Notes: generated by a model not told the origin, from the letters alone. DNA of 64,000 bases from Calvatia gigantea (GCA_025093985.1 JACAAK010000009.1:2480001-2544000); one strand, 5' to 3'; shown: positions 27,299 to 38,961, counted from the first letter of the stretch. Translations and numbers: made by a program.

Positions 27299-28290
27299 TC
27301 ATGCCTCAGGAAGCTCATTGAAGTCTCCGTTTACTACTGCAGTAGCGAGTGCTTTTTTAGTGGCAGCAATGAGGAACTTTCCTTCATTGGAACACACTAA
27401 GAAGATGGGTGAGTGGCTTCATCCATCTTGCCGGATAGGGACTGGGATGCCATTGTATGGGAAGTCAGTGGTGGTGGAGCTGTCCCAGTAGTTCTTGACT
27501 ATCGAGTTCCAATAGTGTTGGTCCTTTTCTTGTCCTGGCAATACAGTGCAGAATCTTGTGGGTGGAAGAAAAACCAATACAAGTTGCGGCGGTGTGATGG
27601 TTTTTATGAAACGGCGGAGGGCGTTGACTTCTTCTTTCATTGAAACTGTGGCTTCCTCGTCCATGGGGGTATCAGTGCGGGTTGGCAGCATGGGGTTAAC
27701 AGTATCATGTAGTTCGGAAAGGGTGATGTGAATCCTGTTGACCAAGGTGTTGATGTCAGGGGTCTTCATTTGACTTGTTCCCTTCCAAGTAATTTCATGG
27801 CTATATTGGTGAGTTCTAGGAATATATTGGTGATGTCAAGGTGGTTAAAGACCTCAAGGCCCAAATTGATTTGGCTCTGGAGCCCTTGGACACAATCTTT
27901 TTCATTAGAGGTGAGAGTGGACTGGTCTAGTGCTCAGAAGATGGCGGGAATATGCTGGTTGGTGGAGGAGGAGGCATTGGTGAATCCAGTGTACATATCA
28001 GCGAAGGTGATGCAAGCAGTGGCAAGGGTAATGTGCTGGTTTACTACCAGTCATTTGTTCTGGGCAGTAATGTTTTCAATTTTGCTGTTGGTTACTTTGT
28101 TGACATCTTTGAGTAAGGCTTCAAGGAGGCCTTGTGCAGGGGATGGTGTTTTAGCAAGATTGAAGTAGGTTCCCTGGGGGGCAGGTGCTTAGCTGTTGCC
28201 TGGTTTGGGGAATGGGAGGGAGGAGATTCTGGTGGGTGTGGAATGAACGAAGGAGTCAATAGCGATACGGTTAGATTGGGAGACAGGCAT
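27299..28290 (-). pseudogene. Accessory ORF3 of Gypsy A (degenerate)
   Basis: Minus-strand counterpart of the third ORF at 43844-44830 and 59516-60505. Its ATG (28290-28288) lies six bases after the pol TAA (28299-28297). Recognisable blocks are TPMDEEATVSMKEEVNAL, QEKDQHYWNSIVKNYWD and PVPIRQDG, and it ends near 27299. A frameshift separates the two halves. No known domain was recognised; see the intact-like copies for description. Confidence 0.75.
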
Positions 28291-28296
28291 GTCTGC

Positions 28297-31200
28297 TTAG
28301 TTTCTTTGTCTGGGTTGTCTGTTTGATGCTTTTTTGTGTTTTCTGCCCCCTCTTTTATGGGTATCCTCTGGATGCCTTTTTAGGTAGTCCTGTATGGCAG
28401 TCTTTCACATTTTCTAAATTGGACTCCGCCATCCACGTATCTTCTTCATTACTGTACCCCTTCCAATGGACCAGGAACTGATAACCCCTTCCTCATTTTC
28501 GCCGTCTGCAGATCTCCTCTACTTCATATTCTTCTTTATTGTTGATGATCACTGGGTCTGGCACTGATGGCTGTTTTTGACTCGGAAACTCTGCCTGGTG
28601 TGCTGGTGACAGGAGTTGTTCGTTGAATACATTATGGATAGCCCATCCATCTGGTAGTGTCAGCTGATATGCTACTTCTCCTATCTTTTCCTTAATAAGG
28701 AAAGGACCATACTGTTTTTGGCCTAGCTTCTTTGATGATTGATTGGTATGGATGTTGGTGTTCTCCAACCATACTTTATCTCCTATTTGATATGTGCTGG
28801 TGTGGGTTCTACTGCGGTTGTGTTGTTGTTTCATCTTTTCTTAGTATGTCTGTAGTGCTGATAAGGCATTGTCTTGGGCAGCCTGTAATTGTTCCAAGAA
28901 TGCTGTGGCAACAGGATTGTTTGTTGTCAGCTTGTTCTTGCCTTTTCATGGATTTCTTCCATAGTTTAGGAAGAATGGCGTCTCCTGTGTTCCTCCATGT
29001 TGCTTGTCATTGTACTGGAATTCTGCGATGGGGAGCCATTTGTTGTGAACTTTCACCGATCATATCGCATTCTTTATTCGTCTACATTCCTATCTCCTGT
29101 ATACCTGTGTCAGCTATTTTCTATTGAGCAATCTCCAAGTATGACTCTGACTAACTACAACGCCATCCCTATCGGATGTTTCATGTAGTTCCCCATCCAT
29201 TCAACTGGATGCTCTCATAGTATTTAAGCATACATACATACTCATGTATTCGGTACACTTAACCATTCTAGTTCTTCTCCCCTTACTTGCCCTCAAGACT
29301 TAGTCTAAGCTACAACCTGAGGTCTTATCAGACTAAGGTCGTAACACCATTCTGCTCAGTCGTCCTAGTCATAGTTGCAGTACAGACAGATGTAGGTTTC
29401 CACTTCTCTGTTAATGTGTTTGGTTTGTCCATCTGTTTATGGGTGGTATGCCGTTGATAGATTTTGTTCGATGCCAAGTCCCTTGAATAATTCCTTGGTG
29501 AATTCCAATGTGAATTGAAGTCCTTGGTCACTGAGTATTTTCCTCAGTAATCTGTGTAGCTTCCATATTTCGTCTTGATATATCCTTGTGATGTCCTTAG
29601 ATGAAGTGTCTGTGGTTGTCACCGAGAGTCATATCATTTTTGTGAAGCGGTCCACAATGACTAGTATAGTGTCCTTCCCTTTGGACTCTGGCAGTAGTCT
29701 GATCATGTCGACACTGATTTCTTCCCAAGGTCCATTTGGTATTGGAAGGGGGTGCAATGGTGATTTGAGTGGTGTTGTTCTTGATTTGTTTCTTTGACAG
29801 ACTTGGCATCCTCGGATATATCTTTTTATGTCCTTTCGTATTGATGGCCACCAGTAGTCCTGGCTGATTAGCTCCATCATCCTGTATTGTCCTGGGTATC
29901 CTACATCTGGAGTGTCGTGGTACTGTATTAGGATATCTTCTTGTAGTTTCTGGTCAGGTGGAACATATGCGCTATTCTGTTTGTAGATTACTCTGCTGTC
30001 TTCGGTGAGTTGGGATCCCTGCTTCTTTAGTTCAGTTAGGACTATTGTTTCTCATTGGGTTCAGCTTCGAATTTGTTCTAGAAAGTTTGGTTTGATAAAT
30101 AATTCTGCTCATAAGAGTACTGTGCTGTCTGTGCCTTCCGTCTGTAGCCAGCTTTCTCGAATCATGGTGACTAGTTTGTCTTCTCGCTCTTCTGGCATTT
30201 GGTGGACTCGGGATAGTAGGTTGGCTTTTGTGTTTGTCTTTCCTGGTACATGTCGTAGCATGAAGTCGTAGTCTTGTAGCCGTAGATACCACTGTACTTG
30301 TTGTCTGTTTAGTTTCTGTGGCTCTCAGTAATACTTCAGGTTTTTGTGATTGGTCCAGATTTCGAATTGTTCTTTAGTGTCTAAGAGGTAGTGTCTCCAT
30401 TCCTTCAGGGCATGGACAATGGCTAGCAACTCTTTGTCATATATTTCATAGTTTCGTTCTGCTGGTGATAGGGTTCATGATGTGAAAGCAATGGGGTGCC
30501 ATTTTTCTTCTTGTAGCTGTAAAAGTACCCCCCCTAATGCATAGTCTGATGCATTGACTTCTACTCTGAATTGGCTGTGTCTTTGTGGTAATGTCAGGAC
30601 AGGTTCTTCGGTGATACATTTCTTGAGTTGGTTGAATGAGTCTTGGTGTTCTTGTGTCCATTCCCATGTGGTTGCTCCTTTGAGTTTGTTTAGGGGTCCT
30701 GTGATTGTGCTAAAGTTTTTGATGAAACGCCGGTAGTAGTTTGCAAAGCCCAAGAACCTTTCTACTCCTTTGGTGTTTTTGGGTTCGGGCTATTCCCGTA
30801 CTGATTTTACTTTATCCTCTTCCATTTTGATTCATCCATGTCCTACTCAAACTCCTAGCATTGGGATTTCTTCTGCATTGAAGATACACTTGGTTTGTTT
30901 GAAGCATAAATTGTATTGGGCCGCTCATTCCAGAAATTGTACTGTCCATTCCTTTAGTTGCTCTTTAGTGTCTTCTGGAATGGCAAAGTCATCCATGTAG
31001 TTTACGATGTCTCTGTTTTGTAAAAGGTCACAGAAGATACTTGTCATCATTCTGGAGAATGTTCCTGGTGAGTTGCTTAGGCCAAAATACATGACTGTTG
31101 GTTCAGGGAGTCCTTCATTGGTGAGGAAGGCGGCTTTCCATTCATCTCCTTCTTTGATCCTGATGTTGTTGTATCCCCAGATGATGTCCAATTTATTGAA

Positions 31201-32128
31201 GTATTTTGCCTTTCCAAGCTTGTCGATTACTTTACCAATTCTTGGCAATGGTGTCTTGTCTTTGATTACCATGTTGTTTAGTTGTCTGTAGTCTTGGATT
31301 AGCCTTTTGGATCCATCTTTCTTTGGGATGAAGAAAGTTGGTGCTGTATATAGGGATTTTGATGGTCGTATTTGTCCTGATTCTAGGTTTTCCTTGATGA
31401 ATGACTTGAGTTCATCCTGTTCTTTGACCATCATATTGTATGTTCCTGCACTTATTTCTTTTGGAGTGTCCTTGGTTAGGACTATCTCGTGGTCCCATTC
31501 GGTTCATTCTGGGAGCTTGTCAAATGTTGTTTTGTTGAACAAGTGCATGAATGGTTGTATGTAGTCTAGTAGGTCTTCCAGCTTGGTCAGGTCTAGTTCA
31601 TCTTCTTCCTCCCATAAGTCTTCCATAGTGGCTATGCTTCATATTTTTTTGGTGATAGGAATGTTCTGGTGGGGGAATTTGCAGCCTGGTGGGCATCGGG
31701 TAAACTTGATTTCTCCGTTGTTCCAATCTACTTCCGGATTATGTTTGACTAGCCAGTCATGTCCTAGGAAGACTTCTGCTCTGTCTTGTAGTTGTACGAC
31801 TGAGGCCTCGATCTGTTCCTTATGTCCCTGGATGTCAATGTTGATTATGGCGGTCTCCGTTACTCTTCTACCTTGGTTAGGTGTTCCGTCCATGTTTAGT
31901 ACCAAAATTTGTTATTCCAATTTCCAGGTAGGGAGTCTTTCTTCGTCTACTAGTTTTTTGCTGATGCTGCTGGTTGTATACCCTGAGTCTACGATGGTGT
32001 TGACTGCTATCTCCTTCCTTGCCATTTGTATTTTTCCTTTTAGATTTAGTTTGCGCTTTCTTCTCTGAGGAATCATGTAGAATTTGTCTAATATCCTAGA
32101 TACAAGCTTTTTGACTCTTAAGGTAGCG
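28297..32128 (-). pseudogene. Gypsy A pol (protease, RT, RNase H, integrase, chromodomain), degenerate
   Basis: Minus-strand fragments in order from 32128: protease region with the active-site-like TVNTIVDSGYTTSSI near 32000; RT with APTFFIPKKDGSKRLIQDY, KLDIIWGYNN and the catalytic NYMDDFAIP near 30985; RNase H with VEVNASDYALGGVL; integrase with a zinc-binding region (GCQVCQRNKSRTTPL) and VIVDRFTKM; and a chromodomain-like end near 28400-28500. Many in-frame stops are present. Several are TGA where other copies have CGA or CAA. A 306-bp solo LTR interrupts the integrase. Confidence 0.82.
29041..29346 (+). repeat. Solo LTR inserted in Gypsy A, target duplication CCATT
   Basis: A complete plus-oriented Gypsy LTR (TGTTGTGAAC...CGTAACA, 306 bp) interrupts the integrase of element A. 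It is flanked by the 5-bp direct repeat CCATT at 29036-29040 and 29347-29351. It is the scar of a full element lost by LTR-LTR recombination. Confidence 0.9.
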
Positions 32129-32129
32129 C

Positions 32130-33245
32130 CTACTCAGAGTCTTTGGAAAAATCCTTCCCTTCTTCATTGGTAACTTCTTCTACTCCTCAGACTTGGATCT
32201 TCTTGGGTGCGGTGCAGGCTTTGGCTATGTGTCTCTTTTTTCCGCAGTTGTAGCAAATTAACCCCTTGGGTTTTTTGCAATCTTTGGCAATGTGGCCAAA
32301 AATGCCACAATTGTCGCATTTCGGCTCTTCTTTGTCATTAAAGATGTGATGTCTGCTCTCTATCTCCATGGGTTCACCCATTCCTCCATAGGTGGTGCCA
32401 GTGTTCGTTTTCCTGTCTCCTTGGTATTTGGATGCTTTGTATCCTTGTCCGATGGACAATATGGCTTCTTTCCATTCCACATATGTGTCTGGTCTGGCTG
32501 AAGGTGGATAGCCTGTGATCGTATGTATAATATCTTGTCAGGCATTCTTCCTAAGTAGGAATATAGTGTGCTTGCTATCAGTCTTGGCTTTGCTTTTCAA
32601 CACTTCGAATTTGATTAGGTAGTCAGCGGTGTTCCGGTTTCCTTGTTTGAATTTTTTGATCTGCCATTCTGCTTTGCTGTTTGAGGCGTCATCTGAGAAG
32701 GTCCTTCTGAATTCCTTGGAGAAAACCTTCCAATCTACTGAATCCTCAGATTCCAGGATGGCTGGTGCTCTCATAGCTGCATATGCTCCTGCAGTTCCTC
32801 CTCACAGTCTGGCTAGAACCGCTATGGCCTTATCATCTGCCGAGACTATCTTGTTGAATTTCATGAAGAGTGTCATTGCTCTCCACCAGTCATCGAACTT
32901 GGTATGGGTGCTGTTGAAAAATCCCAGGTCTGGCACTAGGCCTTTCCCACTGGGCATTGTTGTGGGCACTACTGTGTTGTCAGTCATGTTGGAGTCAGTT
33001 TCTGATTCTGTTTTATCCAAGCTTGATTCATCTGATTTCTTCTGATGGGCTATCTCTTCCTCTGCTAGGTCGAGTTCGTTTAGAAGTTCTGATAACACTT
33101 CTTCTTCTGCTGGGTTTACTCCGGGTTCATTGTGTGTTTCTTCAGGTACTTTGGGGTTCCCTGTTTCTTCTTCGTCCGATGTTTCAGATTCATCGTCAGT
33201 GACTTCGAGATTTGGTTCTCTGTATTCGTCTGGGTTCAAGCTCAT
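32130..33245 (-). pseudogene. Gypsy A gag, degenerate
   Basis: It begins MSLNPDEYREPNLEV at 33245. An acidic N-terminus (Glu-rich) is followed by a capsid-like segment (FDDWWRAMTLFMKFNKIV) and a nucleocapsid with two CCHC knuckles (CDNCGIFGHIAKDC and CYNCGKKRHIAKAC; the second has lost its usual Gly). The conserved TAG closes it at 32130-32132. Stops break the frame, including TGA before GGTAGAY near 32800. Confidence 0.82.
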
Positions 33246-33325
33246 ATACTAGCTCCTGAGTTGCTTCTGTTCAGGCCTGTTTTCAGCCTACTCCTTGCAA
33301 GGTGAGGTGGGGACACTTAACCAAA

Positions 33326-33630
33326 TGTTACAACCTTAGTCTGATAAGACCTCAGGTTGCAATCTTAGGCTAAGTCTTGAGGGCAAGTAAGGGGAGAGGA
33401 ACTAGATGGTTAAGCATACTGAATACATGAGTATGTATGTATGCTTAAATACTACAAGAACATCCAGTTGAATGGATGGGGAACTACATGAAATGTCTGA
33501 TAGGGATGGCGTTGTAGTTAGTCAGAGTCATACTTGGAGATCGCTCAGTAGGAAATAGCTGAAACAGGTACACAGGAGATAGGAATGCAGACAAATAAAG
33601 AACATGATATGATCAGTGAAAGTTCACAAT
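33326..33630 (-). repeat. LTR of Gypsy A (5' LTR, minus orientation), end-truncated
   Basis: Matches 26976-27280 but stops at GTTCACAA and is fused directly to ACTTCCTGAGGC, the tail of a plus-oriented sister element. Confidence 0.85.
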
Positions 33631-33970
33631 ACTTCCTGAGGCATGAAGCCTAATTGGGGAGTATTGTTGTGAACTTTCGTCTATCTATACCCACTCCATG
33701 CTAGTCTGCATTCTAATCTATCCTGTACCTGTTTCGTCTATTCCAGTCCAGCAATCTCCGAGCATTGACTCACAGTAACTACCACGCCATTATCATCAGA
33801 CGTTTCATGTAGCTACCTCCATCTGTTCAACTGGATGTCCACTGTATTTAAGCATACATACATACTCCTGTATTCGGTATGCTTAACCACTTAGTTCTTC
33901 TCTCTCTTACTCGCCCTCAAGTCTTAGCCTAAGTTGCAATCTGAGGTTTACTCAGACTAAGGTTGTAACA
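33631..33970 (+). mobile_element. Gypsy F remnant: ORF3 tail plus 3' LTR (plus orientation)
   Basis: 33631-33664 matches the last codons of ORF3 and the G-rich polypurine tract found at 60490-60523. It is followed by a full LTR (33665-33970, TGTTGTGAAC...TTGTAACA). The 5' part of this element is missing. The five bases after the LTR are GTCAG, which sister copies hold at this point in pol. F was therefore probably inserted into element C and later lost its 5' part when A was joined here. Confidence 0.75.
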
Positions 33971-34024
33971 GTCAGGTGGGACATATGTACTATTTTGTCT
34001 GTAGACAACTCCATGGTCCTCGGT

Positions 34025-35331
34025 GTAACGGCAAAGCCATTTTCACACATGAAAATCGCTAATCTAAGGCATACAAGCCTAATCTAATGATTGCATCAAA
34101 CCTTCCTGTAGTAGTATGACCTAATCTAAGAGCCCAACAGTATAATAAAAGAGTACTCAATCACTGTAGAACACTATGACCATTGATGATGGATAGCAGC
34201 GGCTACGGAATAACCACTGTGCTTAACAAAAAGCAATTCTAACAGTGTACCATATGACCAGTTGTGATTCCGGCCAGACCAGGCAGTAAAACCATTCCAA
34301 TGCGTCTATACAGAGCTATGGGACCCCTCCAATGAGCCTAGACTTGGGAAATAAGTCTGACATGCTTAATCTAAAAGGATAATCAGCGTGTTCACAAGGA
34401 AATGCCACTGTTGTTAGATTAACGAACATCACTCAGCACTAATGACACATATGGACATGTTCATGTACAATCCATGGGGACATGTAGGAGAACAGTTCAT
34501 GCGACGTCCGAAATCTTAGATGTTCTACATATTTAGAGAAGAATGTAGACCCAGAGAACGGGCTAAAACACAGTCCAGAACAAATGGATACCCGGAATCC
34601 TTCTGTATTTCCAATGTTTCACTAATCTAACAGGTTGTGGCTCTTTTGGTGCGCGATCTAATCTACCAGTTTGTACCTTGCTTGATAATATGTTCCTAGT
34701 TGTGTAATCATTGTCTTGTCATAACAAGCACCCAAATAATATATAAACCCCCTCTGAGGTGTCAGATGTGGCAAGGAACCTACTAGCCATTGCCCAGCCT
34801 TCAGAGCGCAGTGAAAAGCGATCTATTGTGCCTGAGCGAAGCAAAGTAATAAGTTCTTTCGAGATTAACTGGATTAAGTGACTTGAGCTAAGGTTGAGAC
34901 CTTTGTAATCTAAGAAGAAGACCTCGGCTTACTTGTGAAGTGAGCTTAGATTAAGAGCGTATTGCATCGCTACACCCTGGTACTTGGCGTATCACAAGTG
35001 TAGGACAGTGCACTTCTGGTTGTTGACTTGATAAGGGTGAATCTTAGGGAGTACCTGAGGTTCTGTGTCTTGTTAACTTCTTAGATAAGGGACGCAAGTT
35101 GTGCTTTTTACAAGTGTAACTTGGCTTTACTCTTCTTAGCGAAGGTAGCTAGTTATTCTGGTGTTCTCTACATGTCATGTTTTGCGTTATTTTGTGGAAT
35201 TGTCCCTCATATTGTCAGATTGCCTCCCCACAAACTTGCCTTGTGCAGAAATCTTTAAAAAATCTATTCTGTCAGCTTAATCTAAGCCATACATCCATAT
35301 CACATTTAGTTATTCTATTTCTGCCTCTTTA
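34025..35331 (+). repeat. 1307-bp non-coding interspersed repeat, copy 1
   Basis: It is inserted in element C pol between direct repeats TCGGT (34020-34024 and 35332-35336). It begins GTAACGGCAAAGCCATTTTC and ends TTTCTGCCTCTTTA. It holds many TTAGATTA/TAATCTAA motifs in both orientations, a TATATAAA box near 34740, and two small hairpins at the GTAAC end (GGCAAAGCC and TTTTCAcacaTGAAAA). No ORF of note is present. A copy of identical length lies inverted at 36881-38187. There are no terminal inverted repeats and no clear TG...CA ends, so its class is open. Confidence 0.8.
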
Positions 35332-36784
35332 TCGGTGAATTTGGACTCCTGCTTTCTTAGTTCTGTAAGAACTGCTGTTTTGCACTGAGGCTTGTTCCAG
35401 ATCCATTCTAGGAATGTTGGTTCAAGAAATAATTCTGCCCATAAGAGTATAGTGTCATCTGTGTTTTCTATCTGTAGCCAACTTTCTTGGATCATAGTAA
35501 CTAGTTTATCTTCCTGCTCTTCTGGTATTTGGTGGATTTGGGACAATAGATTGGCCTTTGTGTTTGTCTTTCCAGATACATGTTGTAGTGTGAAGTCATA
35601 GTCCTGCAGGTGTAGGTACCATCAGGCTTGGCATCCATTCAATTTTTGCAGTTCTTGGTAGTACTTTAGATTCTCATGGTTGGTCCAGATTTCAAATTTT
35701 TCTTCAGCATCTAGCAGATAGTGTCTCCATTCTTTCAGGGCATGGACAATGGCCAGTAGTTCTTTGTCATATATTTCATAGTTGCATTCTGCTGGTGATA
35801 ATGTTCATGATGTAAAGGCAATCAGGTGCCATTTGTCCTCTTGTAGCTGTGATAGTACACCTCCTAATGCATAGTCTGATGCATTGACTTCTACCTTAAA
35901 CTGGCCTTCTCTTTGTGATAGAGTTAGGATGTGTTCTTCAGTGATGCATCTTTTGAGATGATCGAAAGCAGCCTGATGCTCTTGGTTCTATTCCCATGTG
36001 GTTACTCCTTTGAGTTTGTTTAATGGCCCTGCGATCTTGCTGAAATTCTTGATGAAATGTTGGTAGTAATTAGCGAAGCCCAGGAACCTTTCTATCCCTT
36101 TTGTGCTTTTTGGTTCAGGCCAATCTCATACTGATTTAACTTTTTCTTCTTCCATTTCAATTTGTCCATGTCCCACTTTGACTCCTAGCATTGGGATTTC
36201 TTCTGTATCAAAGATACATTTGGTTTGTTTGAAGCATAGGTTGTATTGGGCTGTGCATTGGAGGAATCATATTGTTCGTTCTTTTAATTGTTCTTTGGTA
36301 TCACCTGGGATGGCAAAGTTGTCTATATAGTTTATGATGTCCCTGTTTTGTAAGAGGTCGCAGAAGATGCTCATCATCATTCTGGAGAAGGTTTCTGGTG
36401 AGTTGCTAAGACTAAAATACATGACTGTTGGTTCGAAAAGTCATTCATTGGTGAGAAACACTGCTTTCCACTCATCTTCTTCCTTGATCCTGACATTGTT
36501 ATATCCCCAGATAATGTCAAGCTTGTTAAAATATTTGGCCTTTCCAAGCTTGTCGATTACTTCACCAATTCTTGGTAGTGATGTTTTGTCCTTGATTACT
36601 ACATTGTTTAGCTGTCTATAATCTTGGATTAATCTCTTGGAGCCATCTTTCTTGGGAATGAAGAAGGTTGGTGCTGCATATGGGGATTTTGATGGCCATA
36701 TTTTCCCTGATTCCAGATTTTCCGTGATAAATGCTTTGAGCTCATCTTGTTTTTTGACTGTCATGTTATATGTTCCTGTGCTTA
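35332..36784 (-). pseudogene. Gypsy C pol fragment (RT and RNase H)
   Basis: Minus-strand RT/RNase H pieces. APTFFIPKKDGSKRLIQDY and KLDIIWGYNNVRIKEEDEW occur near 36480-36700, and RNase H and connection regions reach to 35340. Stops are frequent. The fragment is bounded by the 1307-bp repeat on the left and a solo LTR on the right. Confidence 0.8.
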
Positions 36785-38401
36785 TGTTACGACCTTAGTC
36801 TGATAAGACCTTAGGTTGCAGCTTAGGCTAAGTCTTGAGGGCGAGTAAGGGGAGGAGAACTAGGTGGTTAAGCATACCGATAAAGAGGCAGAAATAGAAA
36901 TACTAAATGTGATATGGATGTTCAGCTTAGATTAAGCTGATGGAATAGATTTTTAAAGATTTCTGCACAAGGCAAGTTCGTAGGGAGGCAATCTGACAAT
37001 ATGAGGGACAATTCCACAAAATAACGTGAAACAATGATGTGTAGAGAACACTAGAATAGCTAACTACCTTCGCTAAGAAGAGCAAAGCCAAGTTACACTG
37101 TAAAAAGCACAACTTGCGTCCCTTATCTAAGAAGTTAACAAGACACAGAACCTCAGGTACTCCCTAAGATTCACCCTTATCAAGTTAACGACCAGAAGTG
37201 CACTGTCCTACACTTGTGATATGCCAAGTACCAGGGTGTAGCGATGCAATATGCTCTTAATCTAAGCTCACTTCACAAGTAAGCCCGAGGTCTTCTTCTT
37301 AGATCAAAAGGTCTCAACCCTAGCTCAAGTCACTTAGTCTAGTTAATCTCGAAAGAACTTATTACTTTGCTTCGCTCAGGCACAATAGATCGCTTTTCAC
37401 TGCGCTCTGAAGGCTGGGCAATGGCTAGTAGGTTCCTTGCCATGTCCAATACCTCAGAGGGGGTTTATATATTATTTGGGTACTTGTTATGACAAGACAA
37501 TGATTACACAACTAGGAACATATTATCAAGCAAGGTACAAACCAGTAGATTAGATCACGTACCAAGAGAGCTGCAACCTGTTAGATTAGTGAAACATTGG
37601 AAATACAGAAGGATTCCGGGTATCCATTTGTTCTGGGCTGTGTTTTAGCCCAGTTCTCTGGGTCTACATTCTTCTCTAAATATGTAGAACATCTAAGATT
37701 TCGGACATCACATGAACTGTTCTCCTACGTGTCCCTGTGGATTGTACACGAACGCATCCATACATGTCATTAGTGCTGAGTGATGTTCATTAATCTAACA
37801 ACAGTGGCATTTCCTTGTGAACATGCCGATCATCCTTTTAGATTAAGCATGTTAGACTTATTTCCCAAGTCTAGGCTCATTGGAGGGGTCCCATAGCTCT
37901 GTATAGACGCATTGGAATGGTTTTACTGCCTGGTCTGGCCGGAATCACAACTGGTCATATGGTACACTGTTAGAATTGCTTTTTGTTAAACACAGTGGTC
38001 ATCCCGTAGCCGCCACTATCTGTCATCAATGGTCATAGTGTTCTACAGTGATCAAGTACTCTTTTATTATACTGTTGGGCTCTTAGATTAGGTTGTACTA
38101 CTACAGGAAGGTTTGATGCAATCATTAGATTAGGCTTGTATGCCTTAGATTAGCGATTTTCATGTGTGAAAATGGCTTTGCCATTACACCGAATACATGA
38201 GTATGTATGTACGCTTAAATACTACAAGAACATCCAGTTGAATAGATGGGGAACTACATGAAACATCCGATAGGGATGGTGTTGTAGTTAGCTGGAGTCA
38301 TACTTGGAGATCGCTCAGTAGGAAATAGCTGAAACAGGTACACAGGAGATAGGAATGTAGATGGATAAAGAACATGATATGATCAGTGAAAGTTCACAAC
38401 A
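36785..38401 (-). repeat. Solo Gypsy LTR (minus) split by 1307-bp repeat; target duplication GCTTA
   Basis: LTR halves 36785-36880 and 38188-38401 together make one LTR of about 305 bp (TGTTACGACC...GTTCACAACA). Flanking direct repeats GCTTA lie at 36780-36784 and 38402-38406, inside the RT region of element C. Confidence 0.87.
36881..38187 (-). repeat. 1307-bp non-coding interspersed repeat, copy 2 (inverted)
   Basis: Reverse-complement counterpart of 34025-35331 with exactly the same length. It lies inside a solo LTR between direct repeats ACCGA (36876-36880 and 38188-38192), which is the same pentamer (TCGGT) as at copy 1 when read in the element's orientation. Flanks differ from copy 1, so this is an independent insertion rather than a duplicated block. 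Confidence 0.8.
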
Positions 38402-38588
38402 GCTTATTTCTTTTGGGGTGTCTTCTGTTAGGACTATTTCATGGTCCCATTCAGTTCGTTCTGGGAGTTTGTCAAATGTTGTTTTATTGAATAGATATGT
38501 GAATGGTTGCATATAGTCTGGTAAATCTTCCAGTTTGGTTGGGTCTGGTTCATCTTCTTCTTCCCATAAGTCCTCTGTAGTGGCTATA
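38402..38588 (-). pseudogene. Gypsy C pol fragment (N-terminal RT)
   Basis: Short minus-strand piece encoding TFDKLPERTEWDHEIVLTED and neighbouring residues. It is cut on the right by insertion of element D at CTATA (38584-38588). Confidence 0.75.
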
Positions 38589-38896
38589 TGTTATGAGTTT
38601 CCGCCAATCATAACGAGTTCCGTGCTATTCTACATTCCTAACTATCTGCGTACCTGTTTCAGTTATTCTAGTCCAGCGATCTCCGATGATATGACTCGTA
38701 CCAACTACCACGCCTTGACCAGACGTTTCATGTAGTTACTCCATCCGTTCAACCGGATAGTTCTAGACGTATTTAAGCGTACATACACCCTGTTGTATTC
38801 GGTACGCTTAACCACCTTCTGTCCTCTTTCCCTTACTCGCCCTCAAGACTTAGCCAGAGCTGCAACCTGAGGTCTAAACCGACTAAGGTCATAACA
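38589..38896 (+). repeat. 5' LTR of Gypsy D
   Basis: TGTTATGAGT...CATAACA, 308 bp. It contains two short inverted repeats: ATCCG...CGGAT at 38743-38758 and TTAAGCGTAC...GTACGCTTAA at 38773-38811. The second overlaps a TATA-like TATTTAAG. Confidence 0.88.
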
Positions 38897-38961
38897 TTTG
38901 GTTAAGCGTCATCACCTCACCTTGCAGGAGACAGAGTTGAAAAAGACTCGAACCACGACGA

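Larger units (their letters stand above)
26976..33630 (-). mobile_element. Ty3/Gypsy chromovirus A (minus), degenerate
   Basis: Two near-identical LTRs of about 305 bp (26976-27280 and 33326-33630) flank a minus-strand internal region with gag, protease-RT-RNase H-integrase-chromodomain and a third ORF. The primer-binding site next to the right LTR is the conserved TGGTTAAG block (minus strand, about 33310-33325). Stops and frameshifts disable all reading frames, and a solo LTR has inserted into the integrase region (29041-29346). The left flank is ATTAT, but no matching duplication follows the right LTR. That LTR lacks its last bases and is fused to the tail of another element, so the right end was rearranged. 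Confidence 0.88.

Noticed and set aside
29041..29346. Promoter or host regulatory element within Gypsy A
   Set aside because: TG...CA ends and the CCATT duplication show it is a solo LTR.
34025..35331. 1307-bp repeat as a Helitron
   Set aside because: A hairpin lies near one end, but there is no 5' TC or 3' CTRR, and the insertion duplicated five bases instead of lying between A and T.
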